Below, one piece after another: positions 46,115-57,310 of a stretch of 64,000 nt of DNA; the first letter of the stretch is position 1, and each line of letters opens with the position of its first letter. The position numbers were made by a program, and so were the translations under genes. Origin of the DNA: Anisus vortex (lineage: Eukaryota > Mollusca > Gastropoda > Planorbidae); the NCBI GenBank assembly GCA_949126835.1, contig OX421497.1:20119409-20183408 (forward strand), in the 5' to 3' direction. Below the pieces are notes generated by a model that saw only the letters and a program-made list of their open reading frames with translations, was not told where the DNA came from and did not search any database.

Positions 46115-48257
46115 CGACCACCCTTAAAAGTTTTATAATTATTTCTTTTACATTTGAAAAAATGTTAATTTTAAGGAATAATTATAAAAGAAAATATTCC
46201 GGGGAAAACAATACAGTTCAATTGGCGATCCCAATAATTCAATCGAACTGATAACAATAACATAATAATATATGCAATATAAATTCATCTTATCAAATGG
46301 CTTAACTATAGTCATTCAATCATTCAATTTTTAATTCAAAACAATGGACAATTAAATTGTTTATCTAAATCTTGTATACAAGAAAAATACATAATCATTC
46401 TTAATAGATATAATATAATACAAGTTAATAACTTCTATTACATGAACATTCCACGTTAATAGAAACCTCTCTCGTCCATTTAATTATAAACTAATATCTT
46501 TTACATTTGTAATCAAACAACAAAAGAAAAAATCACTTAATGTCTATTCAGACACGACTTATTTTTTTCATTAAGGAGAAAAAAACCAAACGCTCTGATA
46601 GAACACATACTACTAGACCTGACCTAATTACACGTTACAAAAAAAATATTATTGCTTCGACAGTATGTTTGTAGGCTGGCTAACACATTAGACAACTGTC
46701 TGTGACGCGACACAGAAATTGAGGTCAATTCCGCTTTTCTCTCTCTCTCTCTCTCTCTCTCATACTCAATTGATTTTAACAATGTTGACATCGCTATGCA
46801 AATTTACCTCATCACAGCCTAGGTCAAAAAATATTGCTACGCGATTAAATAGTTATCGTAACTAAATGAGCATTATTTAACAACCATTATCTCAATATGA
46901 CATTCATTTATGTTATTTTGAGAACATTAAACATAGTCTGTTCACGAATTAAAATAGTTTATAGACAATTTCATTAAAAATATTTCAATTTCTCATTTTA
47001 CCATGACCTTTTGACGTCATTATTTTCTTTTTAAAAGAGTTCACATTGAAACATTCTATCTTTCATGCAGACATGGATTTACTTGAAACAAATTTGGTTA
47101 ATTTACTTAATTAACTATCAATCAAAGCAGATTATATTATCTTCATACAATCTTAGTACTAAATAGTAAGTACTTATTTTCTTTTAATTACATTAAATAC
47201 ATTTCAAATACAATATTATTGAAGTAGAAAAGAGTTAAGCATAGGCTACTATTAATTTTTTTCAGAGCGAAATCAATGTAACAATTTATGTACAAAACAA
47301 ACTGCTGGTCTGAATGGTTAGTTCCATATCCAAGCTTTTCAGTCAGTAAGGTTGGAATACATTGCTCTTTTCCATTCCATAAAGGTTTTATTCATAGGTT
47401 CTAGGTTCCTGTTACTTCCACAGTGTTCAGGTCTACCCAGTCTTTTGCTTGTCAATACAATTCATTCAATCTATTTTAACTAATACAAAAAAAAAATAGA
47501 TTAGTTTTACAATCTTGACATGAAATCCTTAATTAATAATACATTTGTTGAACATTGGTATGTCAACATTATAAATTCTCAACCATGAAATTCTCAATCA
47601 TTCTGGTTTACAGTGTCAAGTCAGTGGCACATATCCTAAATTTATACAAAACAAGGATAAGTTTTATTAGTTTCTACTTTTGGTCTGCTTTTCATGTAAC
47701 AGTATCCTAAAAGTGAAAAATCATATATAATACATTTCTTGGAATTCTTGTTAGTCATAGTTCTGTCTTGCTGCAACTATTTTTACCCTACATTATCATA
47801 CATTCAATGATAATATAACAAATGAATAAATTCACATAGAAGAAATTTGCATCCTAACTCAGTGCAATATTTCAACAACAGTACATGATAAAATAAATTT
47901 CCATAGTACAATCATAAACATTTCTCAATACTTTAGTGATAGAAAAATTCTCTTTTCTTAAAACCATTTACATCTTTTTCAATCAAATTATCCTCTCTGC
48001 CAAATGTTTCAATTATCATTTCCAGAGATTCTCAAACATATCTTATAATCAGTCCACACTTATAATGTCCTCTGATTTAGAAACCAATTCTGCGGATAAA
48101 CTGATCTTTTTCTCTTATAGCAATTATTTTAAATGCTCAACCTAACAAGTTTGTTTAGAAATATCACACTATAATGATATTTACTCTAACAATACTTTTA
48201 CTCAGTCCTTTTTCTTCACAAGTAAGGGATTTAGTTTTAAAATAGTAAGTTTGGTAA
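46115..48257 (-). other. Noncoding 3' region of element B
   Basis: Counterpart of 38169-40356 in A, collinear with substitutions and small indels. The tract next to the 3' LTR reads AAGGGTGGTCG on the minus strand, a weaker polypurine tract than in A. A (TC)n run at 46738-46761 corresponds to a GA-rich stretch in A. Confidence 0.7.
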
Positions 48258-51006
48258 CTAACTATCAGTGAATTTGTCATTCAATTCATCCTGTACTCCA
48301 GGTATGAATTTTACAATTAACAGTAACAATGTTAACAACATCAAGCTTATTCCAATTGTTTTCAGAAGGTAAGGCTTTATCATTTTCAAATGATATAATA
48401 TATTTGCCTTTCTTTCATCACACAACAATGGCATCTGCATGTGAGCAGTGTACAATTTTTTTTCTAACAAATACAGTTATGTCAGACAAAAAATTTAGGT
48501 ACTTATCTAGGTACTTGCTCAGCCCAAGGAGATCCAATTCGGTCTGCCATTCCTCTGGAAGTAGTTTGAGTGGTCCTCGGACAGTGGGTCCAAAGATTGG
48601 TCCATAGGCTCCTCGACTTTCCGGATGGGATTCAGTTGACATCTCCTGCTCCAGGCATAAGTTCTTTAGGACTGGATTGAAGAGTTCCGGGGCGAAGTTG
48701 GTCCCTCGATCTGTCGGTATGGATTGTGGTAACCCATAGCTTTTGATAGTTTCGGTCCAGCTCTCCGCACTCGTTCCTTCAGTGATGCTCCTCAAATCTT
48801 CATCTGTACCGGCAACTGCAGGTTTGCATTGTTGATTGTTCATGCTGTGGTCTATCTGTTCATAGACATCAGTAGTAGGATTTTCTTTCTCGTCGACAGC
48901 TTTCTCATGCAACTGTAGCAACTCTGGGTCTACTTTCTGCTCAGCAATCAATTCATTTTGCGATGACTTCTTTGATTGTTCATTTCCTTTCGGACAATCT
49001 TCAATCATGGAGAAAATAGTAGTATCAAGTTCCACTTCTTCTTCCTCTTTCTTCTCTCGTGGGAGAATTTCTTCTTTCTTTTCCTTTTCTTGTGAGAGAA
49101 TTTCTTCTTTCTTTTTCTGTGGTGTCATACCATTTATGACATCACCTACAGGATAAAGTTCTTTTTCTTTTCCTGTCTCCACAATAGGACTAGGGTCTGG
49201 ATTTTCCTTCACAATCAGTTCAGGTCTCACCCTCCCTTTCGCCAAATCATTTGCTAGGATAACGGATATGCCCTCAACAGGAAGTTTTGATATTACTCCA
49301 ACTGTCACATATCCTGTCACCAAGTCAGATGTGAGGTATATCCTATGTAGAGGTATTTCTTCTTTCCATTCAAAACCTCTCAATAGGACAGTCTGTCCTG
49401 TCAATGTATTCACATTCAATGGTAATACATCTTTAAGCAGCAGGGTTAATGATGCCCCTGTGTCTCGTAATATGTTTACGGACTTCAGTGGTCCTTCCTT
49501 TTGTAAGGCCACACAACCTTCACTAATGAACGGTTGAAAACTGCACAGGGTCTCTGTGTCAATTTTATTCTTCCCTTGACCATGACTTTCGGGTGTTGTT
49601 TCATCTTTCGATGACTTCAGACTCTTGTTCGAGTCAAAAATACTTTGGTCTACTTTTTCGTCTCTGTGGACTTGGACAATTAATCCAATAGTAGCCATTC
49701 TGTATTTATAATCAGGATATTTATCCTCATTATCTTCAGTTGTAGATTTCTCTACCTTCTGACTTTTGCTCTCAGGCAAATCCACCCTCAGTGTTTCTGG
49801 TTTAGAATAATCTTTCTTCGAATTCAGTTCGTTTGTATTTTCGCTTTCTTGTACATTCTGTATTGGTTTATGGCTTGCACACATGACCACTTTGTTAGGT
49901 CTTTTGTCGCTTCGTATACTCCAACAGTCTTCAATGCTATGTCCTGTTCTTTTACAAAAAGTACATTGGACGTTTTTGTTGATAGGTTTTTTATTAACAT
50001 CATTTTGTTTCACAAAATGCTCTTTTTCACGATGTTGTTGTGTGTTTTCTGCTTGCCGTTGTGCCCTATTAAAAGTCTTTTCACCAGCTGTCCTATGACA
50101 CAATGTGTACTGTTCAGCTAAATCAGCAGCCTTATGTGGGTCAGTGATGTCACGCTCGGATAAATACATTCTTATATCCGGCCTCACTTTGTTAATAAAA
50201 TCCTCTAAGAGAATGATATCTTTCATTTCTTTTAATGTGGAGATATTTCTGGATTTTATCCACTGATCCATTAACTTTTCTTCTGCTCGAAGGAAGTCTA
50301 AGTGTGTTTGGTAAGGGGACATTGTGTACTGACGGAACCTTTTCCGATAACTTTCCGGTATTTGGTTATAGGCTTTAAGTACAGTGTCTTTAATGATTTC
50401 ATAATCATTTAAATTCTCCTCTTTTAACAATAGAACACAATCTCTTGCCCTTCCCTGAGTAAAAGCTGTTCTGACTAATATTCCCCATTTATCTTCTGGG
50501 AACTTAAAATCTCTGCAAGAAATTTCAAAGGTCTGGAAGAAATTAGCTATTTCACTTTCTTTATCAATGTAGGTAGGGACTAGCTTTTTCCATCTGGCCA
50601 TCTCTACATCATTATGAGATTCTTTTTTAGTAGCTCCTATCTTCGCCAGTTCTATTCTTTCTTGACTTTCTCTTTGACTTTTCTTATCTTCCATCTCAAG
50701 ACGTTTTTCTTCCATCTCAAAACGTTTTTGTTCCATCTCCATTTCCATCCGTTTGATTTCTAACTGAAATCTAAACTGTTCTGACATAGATTTCGACGTC
50801 TGACCTTCAACTTGATATCCCTCCGCGCTTGATTCTACTTTCAACTTTCCACTCGCAATCAACACATCTTTTATCTGCTGTGTCAACACAGTCCTCGATG
50901 GTGTAGTCTCAGTAACTTCTATCTTTAAGATCTCAGCGATCTCTTTTAACTTCTTTATTGATAAAGTTTTCAGAACTTCTTCTTCTGGATTTTCAATAAA
51001 TTCCAT
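48258..51006 (-). pseudogene. Gag-retropepsin-integrase-remnant ORF, element B, frameshifted near its end
   Basis: An 862-codon minus frame (51006 to 48418) runs collinearly with the element A protein: same N-terminus, SCAN-like capsid, CCHC knuckle, retropepsin with intact DTGA, Lys/Glu linker, then GLPQSIPTDR, HPES, VRGPLKLL. B has fewer coiled-coil repeats (one RLDREIEQK-type block replaced by MEMEMEQKRFEMEEK). Near 48460 B has 8 A's where A has 7 in a homopolymer. This shifts the frame and ends the protein shortly after. The lost end (integrase C-terminal piece and membrane helix) is still readable in another frame at 48258-48470. Whether the shift is real or a sequencing error cannot be told. 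The missing RT, RNase H and integrase core are the same as in A. Confidence 0.88.
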
Positions 51007-51156
51007 TCTTTAGTTAAGAGATTTATAAAATGTAAATTTCCAACTTACGTTTTTCCAATCGGAAGAATAATTTCAGCGTTCTTAGGCTTGCTCAGTAGGT
51101 CACGGCTCCAACACACAACACAACACAACTTGAATATATGCTTCACTATACAACTA

Positions 51157-51174
51157 TATCGGACGAAGACCCCA
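51157..51174 (-). other. Primer-binding site of element B
   Basis: On the minus strand TGGGGTCTTCGTCCGATA lies three bases inside the 5' LTR, identical to element A. Confidence 0.65.
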
Positions 51175-51177
51175 AAC

Positions 51178-51784
51178 TGTTATGGCCCTTTAGGTTGATT
51201 ATTATTACGACTCGTTAAATCGGATTCAATGAATATAGTTGTATCTTTATTAGAAGTCTCTAGATTCTGCTAATCTGTAGCCCAAGCTAGGGGTTCCTTG
51301 ACTGACAGGTCTATGCAGTAATGTAGTTATATTCGTGATAATTATCTTCAACACATTTCTCAACAACTCCAGTTGTTGAATAAACAATTTTATTTAAATT
51401 GTAGACTCAATATAAACGATCAATAAACTTCATCAACTGATGAAGACATAAGTTTCAATACAATGGCATACAATATACAAATGAATATAGCGACTTCACT
51501 CGACAAACTTCCGAACTGAACTAACTTTAAGGAGGTCGGGACTTTACAAAGAAAACTATCATCGAAGATTCTACAGGGTCTTAATACGCATTTTAACCTC
51601 TTTCTCTATATAATACTGCGATTCAGTTTTATTCTCCAATTTCCACGGGATTTGAACGAATTATTTTATTTAAACTGCCCTCAGGGCATAAAGGTCAAAC
51701 CTTGGTCGCTTTGGACTCTGATACGCACTTGTTAAGAGGTCAATGCCTTACTACGTCATTCATTTATGACCGAGATTCGTAACA
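51178..51784 (-). repeat. 5' LTR of element B (607 bp)
   Basis: Lacks 15 bp present in the other LTR of B, near 51361-51366, at a CAAC/AAC microhomology. Otherwise identical. CCAG target duplication follows. Confidence 0.95.
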
Positions 51785-52009
51785 CCAGTAACAGTAGTTA
51801 CATCATATCTCGTCGAAGCTGACTCCTAAATGATACTTTTTTTTCTTGTATGATAAATGGTATGATAGAGTGCGCGAACGTCTATTGTGTTTGAGTAAAT
51901 ATGGTTCTTTAATATTGTTTTAATTACCGGTATTCTGAAAGACGGAATTTATGTAATCAAGTCAAATTTCCATTTATTTAAAACAATAAAGCAATCTTAT
52001 CTTATCTTC

Positions 52010-52335
52010 TCTTAGTCTTGCATTTTTATTGATGTTTTAAATGATGTTCATTTAATGGTTTTCCTGGTTTGTTCAGGCAACCCATTCCATGCCCAAGGGA
52101 AGAAAGAGTACTTATATGTTTTTGTTTTTGCGTAAGCCATAGCCATAAGAGTCATAAGGGATAAGTCGATAAGATAAGTGTTTTTGACCTTACTTATCAA
52201 TGTTTATCTAAGCTTTGCAACAGGTATTATGTTGTATTTCTAAATTAGAGTTTAATGTCTTATGTATTATTACTACTTTGACTTTACTCTTATCTTCTCT
52301 TATACATTGCAGACGCTCCTTTTATAAAGAATATT
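52010..52335 (-). pseudogene. LINE 3' fragment
   Basis: On plus it shows AGTCTTGCATTTTTATTGAT, GGTTTGTTCAGGCAACCCAT and, at the far end, GCAGACGCTCCTTTTATAAA, the complement of the RT end and 3' UTR of the 16737/25830 family, in a rearranged order with internal duplication near 52130-52170. No open frame. Confidence 0.62.
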
Positions 52336-52351
52336 ATTAGATGTACTAAGA

Positions 52352-54005
52352 CAGGGGTCACAAACCTTTAGCTAACAGTGTGCCAAACTAAGACTTCTAC
52401 ACCATTCAGCGTGCCAACAGCCTAAAATAAATCGTTACAAAATTTTATTTCTAATACAAAAATAACGTGTTTGTAATTATCATCCTCTTTATTTGCATTT
52501 ATGTCAAATGTAATATTTTACTACTAAACATTCACATTAAACAATGCATGGTAATTTTTGTCTTAACATTATCATTTGATAGTCAAGGTGAGGATCTAAC
52601 ACCTGCTAATATTAATTATATTTAATGTCTTTTAATTGTTAGTGTCCGATAAGATGTGATTATCATTAAGTAGAATAGATACGTAGTAATCATACAAACT
52701 GGGTAGTTAATTAATTGTTTGAAAATATACATATAAATTCTTTTATCATAAAATATTTATATAATTTTCAAATACTTTTTACAGTTTGATCATTTCAAGT
52801 TATAAATTGTAAGCCATTTATTCTATTAAAAAAGAAAAAAAAAGAAATATTAGCTCGAATAAAACGGGTTAATTATCTCCCTTTAATTAAAAAACTATTC
52901 CACATTTGATTCAGTAGTGATCCCCAAAAAGTTTGCTTTGTAATGTAACAAATATTACTGAGTAATTATTATCTATTTATATAATCCAACATTATGGTAT
53001 TGATTACAAGATTTAATTATTAAAAGATTAAAATAATTTACTTTAAACAGTTGTAAAAAACATTTCCAGCGTTAATTGTTTGTCTATTTGAGGAGTTTAT
53101 ATTTGAAACATTAATAATTACAAAAATTACATAATATAGTGCTATTAAATACGTCTTTTATATGTATATAATTAATAATATAAATAAATGTTATTTGAGA
53201 ATTACTTATATTTACGTTTAATTAAAGAAGATGAGCATAAAAACTCTATTAAATGTAATTAATCTGTATGAATTAATAAGCGGTCAATTGTAAGTGACCT
53301 CTTTGTATGCTTAAAACAGCTTCCATGTGTGATAAAATCTGTTCACAAGTGTAAGTTGAACAAAAAGCTGAAAGTAAAATTTAGAGTGAATGCCTAGCAG
53401 TTGAGAAAAGCAGATGACTTTCCTAAGCAGCTTCCTTCCAGATTTTTTTCCGCAAATGGGCACATTTGGATGCCCAATTTTTAAACGTTTCAAATTCAAC
53501 CTGCTGCATTTTAAAATCGCCAATATTCCTATACTTAAAAAAAGATCTACATCTAAGAAGGTTGTAGTAAAATCAAACCAGTTAGGCTTGATGTTATGTG
53601 AAAAAAATGAGTCCATCAATGTGAAAGTCTTGCCTTTGATTAAAAAAACTCCGCTTTAAGTGCTTCGATGTACTTCTGATAAAAATAAACCATCTTTCTA
53701 TCTTAATATATGCCTTACTCTGGGGCTCTAGGGATATACATCAGTTAAATGTTTTGAAATTGATCTCACGCCAAGATATCTCCAGTTTCAATACAAATCC
53801 ATTGCAGTGGTGCTTGGAAATGTAACTCACTGAAATGTGTCGCTATGTCATTCAGAAAAAATCAGCTTCAATAGTCAGTTTTCCTAATTTAGAACCAAAA
53901 AATGTTGTTTTTTTAAATAAAAAAAAAACTCTTAGAGGTCTATCGCGTGCCATTGCAAATCGCTCTGCGTGACAAGTTTGGCACGCGTAGGTTGCCGAAC
54001 CCTGT
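52352..54005. mobile_element. 1.65-kb hAT-type element without recognisable transposase
   Basis: Left end CAGGGGTCACAAACC, right end GTTGCCGAACCCTG plus T. Flanks TACTAAGA (52344-52351) and TACTAACA (54006-54013) match 7 of 8. Terminal 80-90 bp carry the GTGCCA/GCGTGCC words of the local MITEs. The interior is AT-rich; frames at 53311-53619 (minus) and 53414-53659 (plus) have no BED finger or hAT dimerisation motif I can see. A shorter derivative lies at 13072-13703. Confidence 0.75.
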
Positions 54006-54013
54006 TACTAACA

Positions 54014-55440
54014 TATACAATAAGTGTTATAACATGTTTGTGAACTATATGGCACATTCTCTGTCTTATCTCACATATATTCTATGTGCTATAAGATAGT
54101 ATAACAAATACATAGACATTTGCGCCAAGTCTTATTAAAAATATCTTAGTAAAATTTCGCATTGCATTGTGAAGTGACTTGACTGACTGTAATTTCGAGA
54201 CTTCTAGACAAAGATTCACATAATCCTGCACTAATCTCCCTGGTCTTATACTTAAACACTAACTCTATTGTAAGGTAATCAGAGGAAATATCATTCAATA
54301 GGTTTTAACTCTAATCTATTCTAAAGCATGTTACTTACACCACAATACACCTCAATAATCACTAGATAATACATCTCTCGAGAAGTCATTCTACAGGACT
54401 CTATGTGCTTTAAACGTTTAAGCTAAGCTTATTGATGTGAATTTGATAACCCAGAGATGTCTACGTCTGTGTAGTGAGTAGTGTTCTCTAAAAAAATTTT
54501 TTCTGAAAGAAAGAGAAGTGATAGAGGCGATGACACGGAACTTATGAAATTAATAAATTATCTTTTGAAAACTGTGTAAACGTTCTCTGAAGAGCCGTTT
54601 TGGAACTTCTCTAATCATTTGTCTTCGCTTTGACTAACTGGTACAGTGACCAAATAACCAATAATGGTTAAAGCAAGAACATTTCACTTTTGAAGATAAT
54701 TGCGGTTAGTGAGGATGATGAAGCTGAGTACATAAAGGTTCTTCGGTAGGAGAAGATCGTGTAGCCAGCTCTATGCCAGCTCCAATATTTCCTGGTACCA
54801 ATCAGAATATTGAATAGCTATCCTTGTGATCGAATAATCATTAAATTAATCCAGTATCTGTCTTGCCGAATGCCAGATGCCCCATATTTGGCATAAGATT
54901 ATGTTATTTTCTATCATTGCCATAATATATTTTAGTAAAAAAAAATCTACAACACTGAATACAAAACCAAATTCATACACTTGTATTTCTTCAACATTCT
55001 TTTTAAAACGTGACGTATATACGTGTTCTTGGTTGTTTTTTGCTCAATGTTAAATGCGCTCTGTGGTAACATTACGTTTGTTGGCAGCGCTATACAAGTT
55101 AATACAATTACTATTATATTCTTAAATAAAAGCTTTAGAGTGAACATTTGTAGAAATTTTATAGTAAAATATGTTTTTATTTATCTTAGAAGTAATATAC
55201 AGGTCCAATACGATTAGTCCAAACGATTTCTGAAAATCGTTTGGTAGAAAACGTTTGATATCAAATATTTCATTTTTTATTAGGTTTAGATCCTTACGCG
55301 CCAGTTCGGTGCATCGGGCAATGGGAGTTCTCCAGTGGGCTATGTTGTTGGATGCTGTAACGAGTTCAAAATTTTGAAAAGAATAAAACCAAAAGTACCT
55401 GAGATTGTTGCGACCCCAAAAATAAATAAATGTCTTCTTT
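54014..55440. other. Unassigned AT-rich DNA
   Basis: 54705-54790 has faint resemblance to the SINE body (GTGTAGCCAGCTCTATGCCA). Otherwise nothing is recognised. Confidence 0.4.
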
Positions 55441-55455
55441 TAATTTTCGTGTTTT

Positions 55456-55965
55456 CTTTCCATATCAAATTATATACTATTTACTTTCCATATCATATTA
55501 TATACTATTTACTTTCCATATCATATTATATACTATTTACTTTCCATATCATATTATATACTATTTACTTTCCATATCATATTATATACTATTTACTTTC
55601 CATATCATATTATATACTATTTACTTTCCATATCATATTATATACTATTTACTTTCCATATCATCTTATATACTATTTACTTTCCATATCATATTATATA
55701 CTATTTACTTTCCATATCATATTATATACTATTTACTTTCCATATCATATTATATACTATTTACTTTCCATATCATATTATATACTATTTACTTTCCATA
55801 TCATATTATATACTATTTACTTTCCATATCATCTTATATACTATTTACTTTCCATATCATATTATATACTATTTACTTTCCATATCATATTATATACTAT
55901 TTACTTTCCATATCATATTATATACTATTTTCTTTCCATATCATATTATATACTATTTCATGTCA
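55456..55965. repeat. 28-bp minisatellite, about 18 units
   Basis: The unit contains TACTATTTACTTTCCATATC followed by ATATTATA. Highly homogeneous, with an ATCTTATA variant in two units (near 55662 and 55830, six units apart). Hydrophobic Tyr/Ile-rich frames are artefacts. Confidence 0.95.
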
Positions 55966-56890
55966 TAATAGAGCTCCGCCTCTTAAACGCTGGCCCGACC
56001 CCTGACACAACCCCCCCCCCCCGCAACCCAAACCTATACATTTGATGGACAAACACACACAGACAAACAAACACGCAAGTATTATGACACTCTCTTGACG
56101 TGACACACAATGTCAATTATAGTTTAAAAAAACAAACAAAATATCCCGGTTTAATGATTACCAACACGCATTTTAGAACCACCTTTCTGTCTCAATAATT
56201 AGTATGGTGTGGTTATGTGTCTGTGTGTGTGTATGTGTTTGTATGGGCTTATGTGTGTGTCGGGGGGGGGAAATAATTTTGGGAATGACGAATCTAGAAT
56301 TATGGTGAGAGTGGTGAATCGGGGTTGAGTTGGGGGGAGGGGGGCGGAAGGGATAGGGATACAAAAAGTAGAGACACCTTACAATGAAATATCTGAGACA
56401 CAGTGATAGTATAGTTACCCCCACGTGTACAGTGTACACACGAGGACAACTCTATTGTGTTTCAATTTCCTGCTTTTATTTGTCCATTTTATCTAGATAT
56501 TCTCTCATAGTTATACAGAGTGCACCGTTGAAGAGTAATAGAAAATAAAACGCTTGTTTTCGTTGATTTAATGGATTAGATGTATTGAAATCATATGCAT
56601 AATCTGAAGAGATTATTCACAAACAAATGTTTGTGTGTTTGTGAACCAAACAATTGGTTTGTTCCGACAGTGTTTAGCAGAATTTCTTCTTACAAACTTA
56701 TTCTGGCCAGGTAAGTTGAAGATTTCATGTTCTTATTGTTATCCAGATCTAAATGTGTGGAAAATAAATTATAGATTTGACCAATTTCACTTTCTCTGCT
56801 ATAGAAATGTATTTTTAAGCTCCGATTATAGCTAGTACTCATTAATATAGTTCGTAAATCTGACTCATAAATGTTCCCATTAGTGTAACT
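55966..56890. other. Unassigned DNA with C/G-runs and GT tract
   Basis: C-run at 56010-56022, GT-rich tract at 56215-56262 and G-runs at 56262-56345. No gene recognised. Confidence 0.45.
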
Positions 56891-56892
56891 CT

Positions 56893-57305
56893 CAAACACA
56901 ACTATCAACACTGCCCAATGTAACACACCCATCAAGAATGTCCAATCAAACACACCCAACATTAATGCCCAATAAAACACAACAATCAACACTACCCAAT
57001 CAAACACAACCATTAAGAATGTCCAATCAAACACACCCAACAACAATGCCCAATGAAATACACCCATCAAGAATGTCCAATCAAACACAACAATCAACAA
57101 TGCCCAATCAAACACAACAATGAACAATGCCCAATCAAACACAGCCATCAAGAATGTCCAAACAAACACAACAATCATCCAGGCCCAATCAAACACACCC
57201 ATCAACAAAGCCCAACCACCACACCCAACAACACTGCCCAATCAAATACACCCATCAACACTGCCCAATCAAACACACCCATCAACACTGCCCAATCAAA
57301 CACAC
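56893..57305. repeat. 27-bp minisatellite
   Basis: About 15 units built from GCCCAATCAAACACACCCAT plus CAACAAT or CAAGAAT. Subtypes AATGTCCAAT and AACAATGCCC intermix. Frames on both strands are open because 27 is divisible by 3; the 183-codon minus frame (FDWALLIVV repeats) is an artefact. Confidence 0.93.
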
Positions 57306-57310
57306 AAAAG

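Noticed and set aside
53311..53659. hAT transposase fragment
   Set aside because: Neither strand shows a BED zinc finger, catalytic block or hAT C-terminal motif that I can support.
55335..56045. 236-codon hydrophobic ORF
   Set aside because: Produced by the 28-bp minisatellite; residues cycle with the DNA unit.
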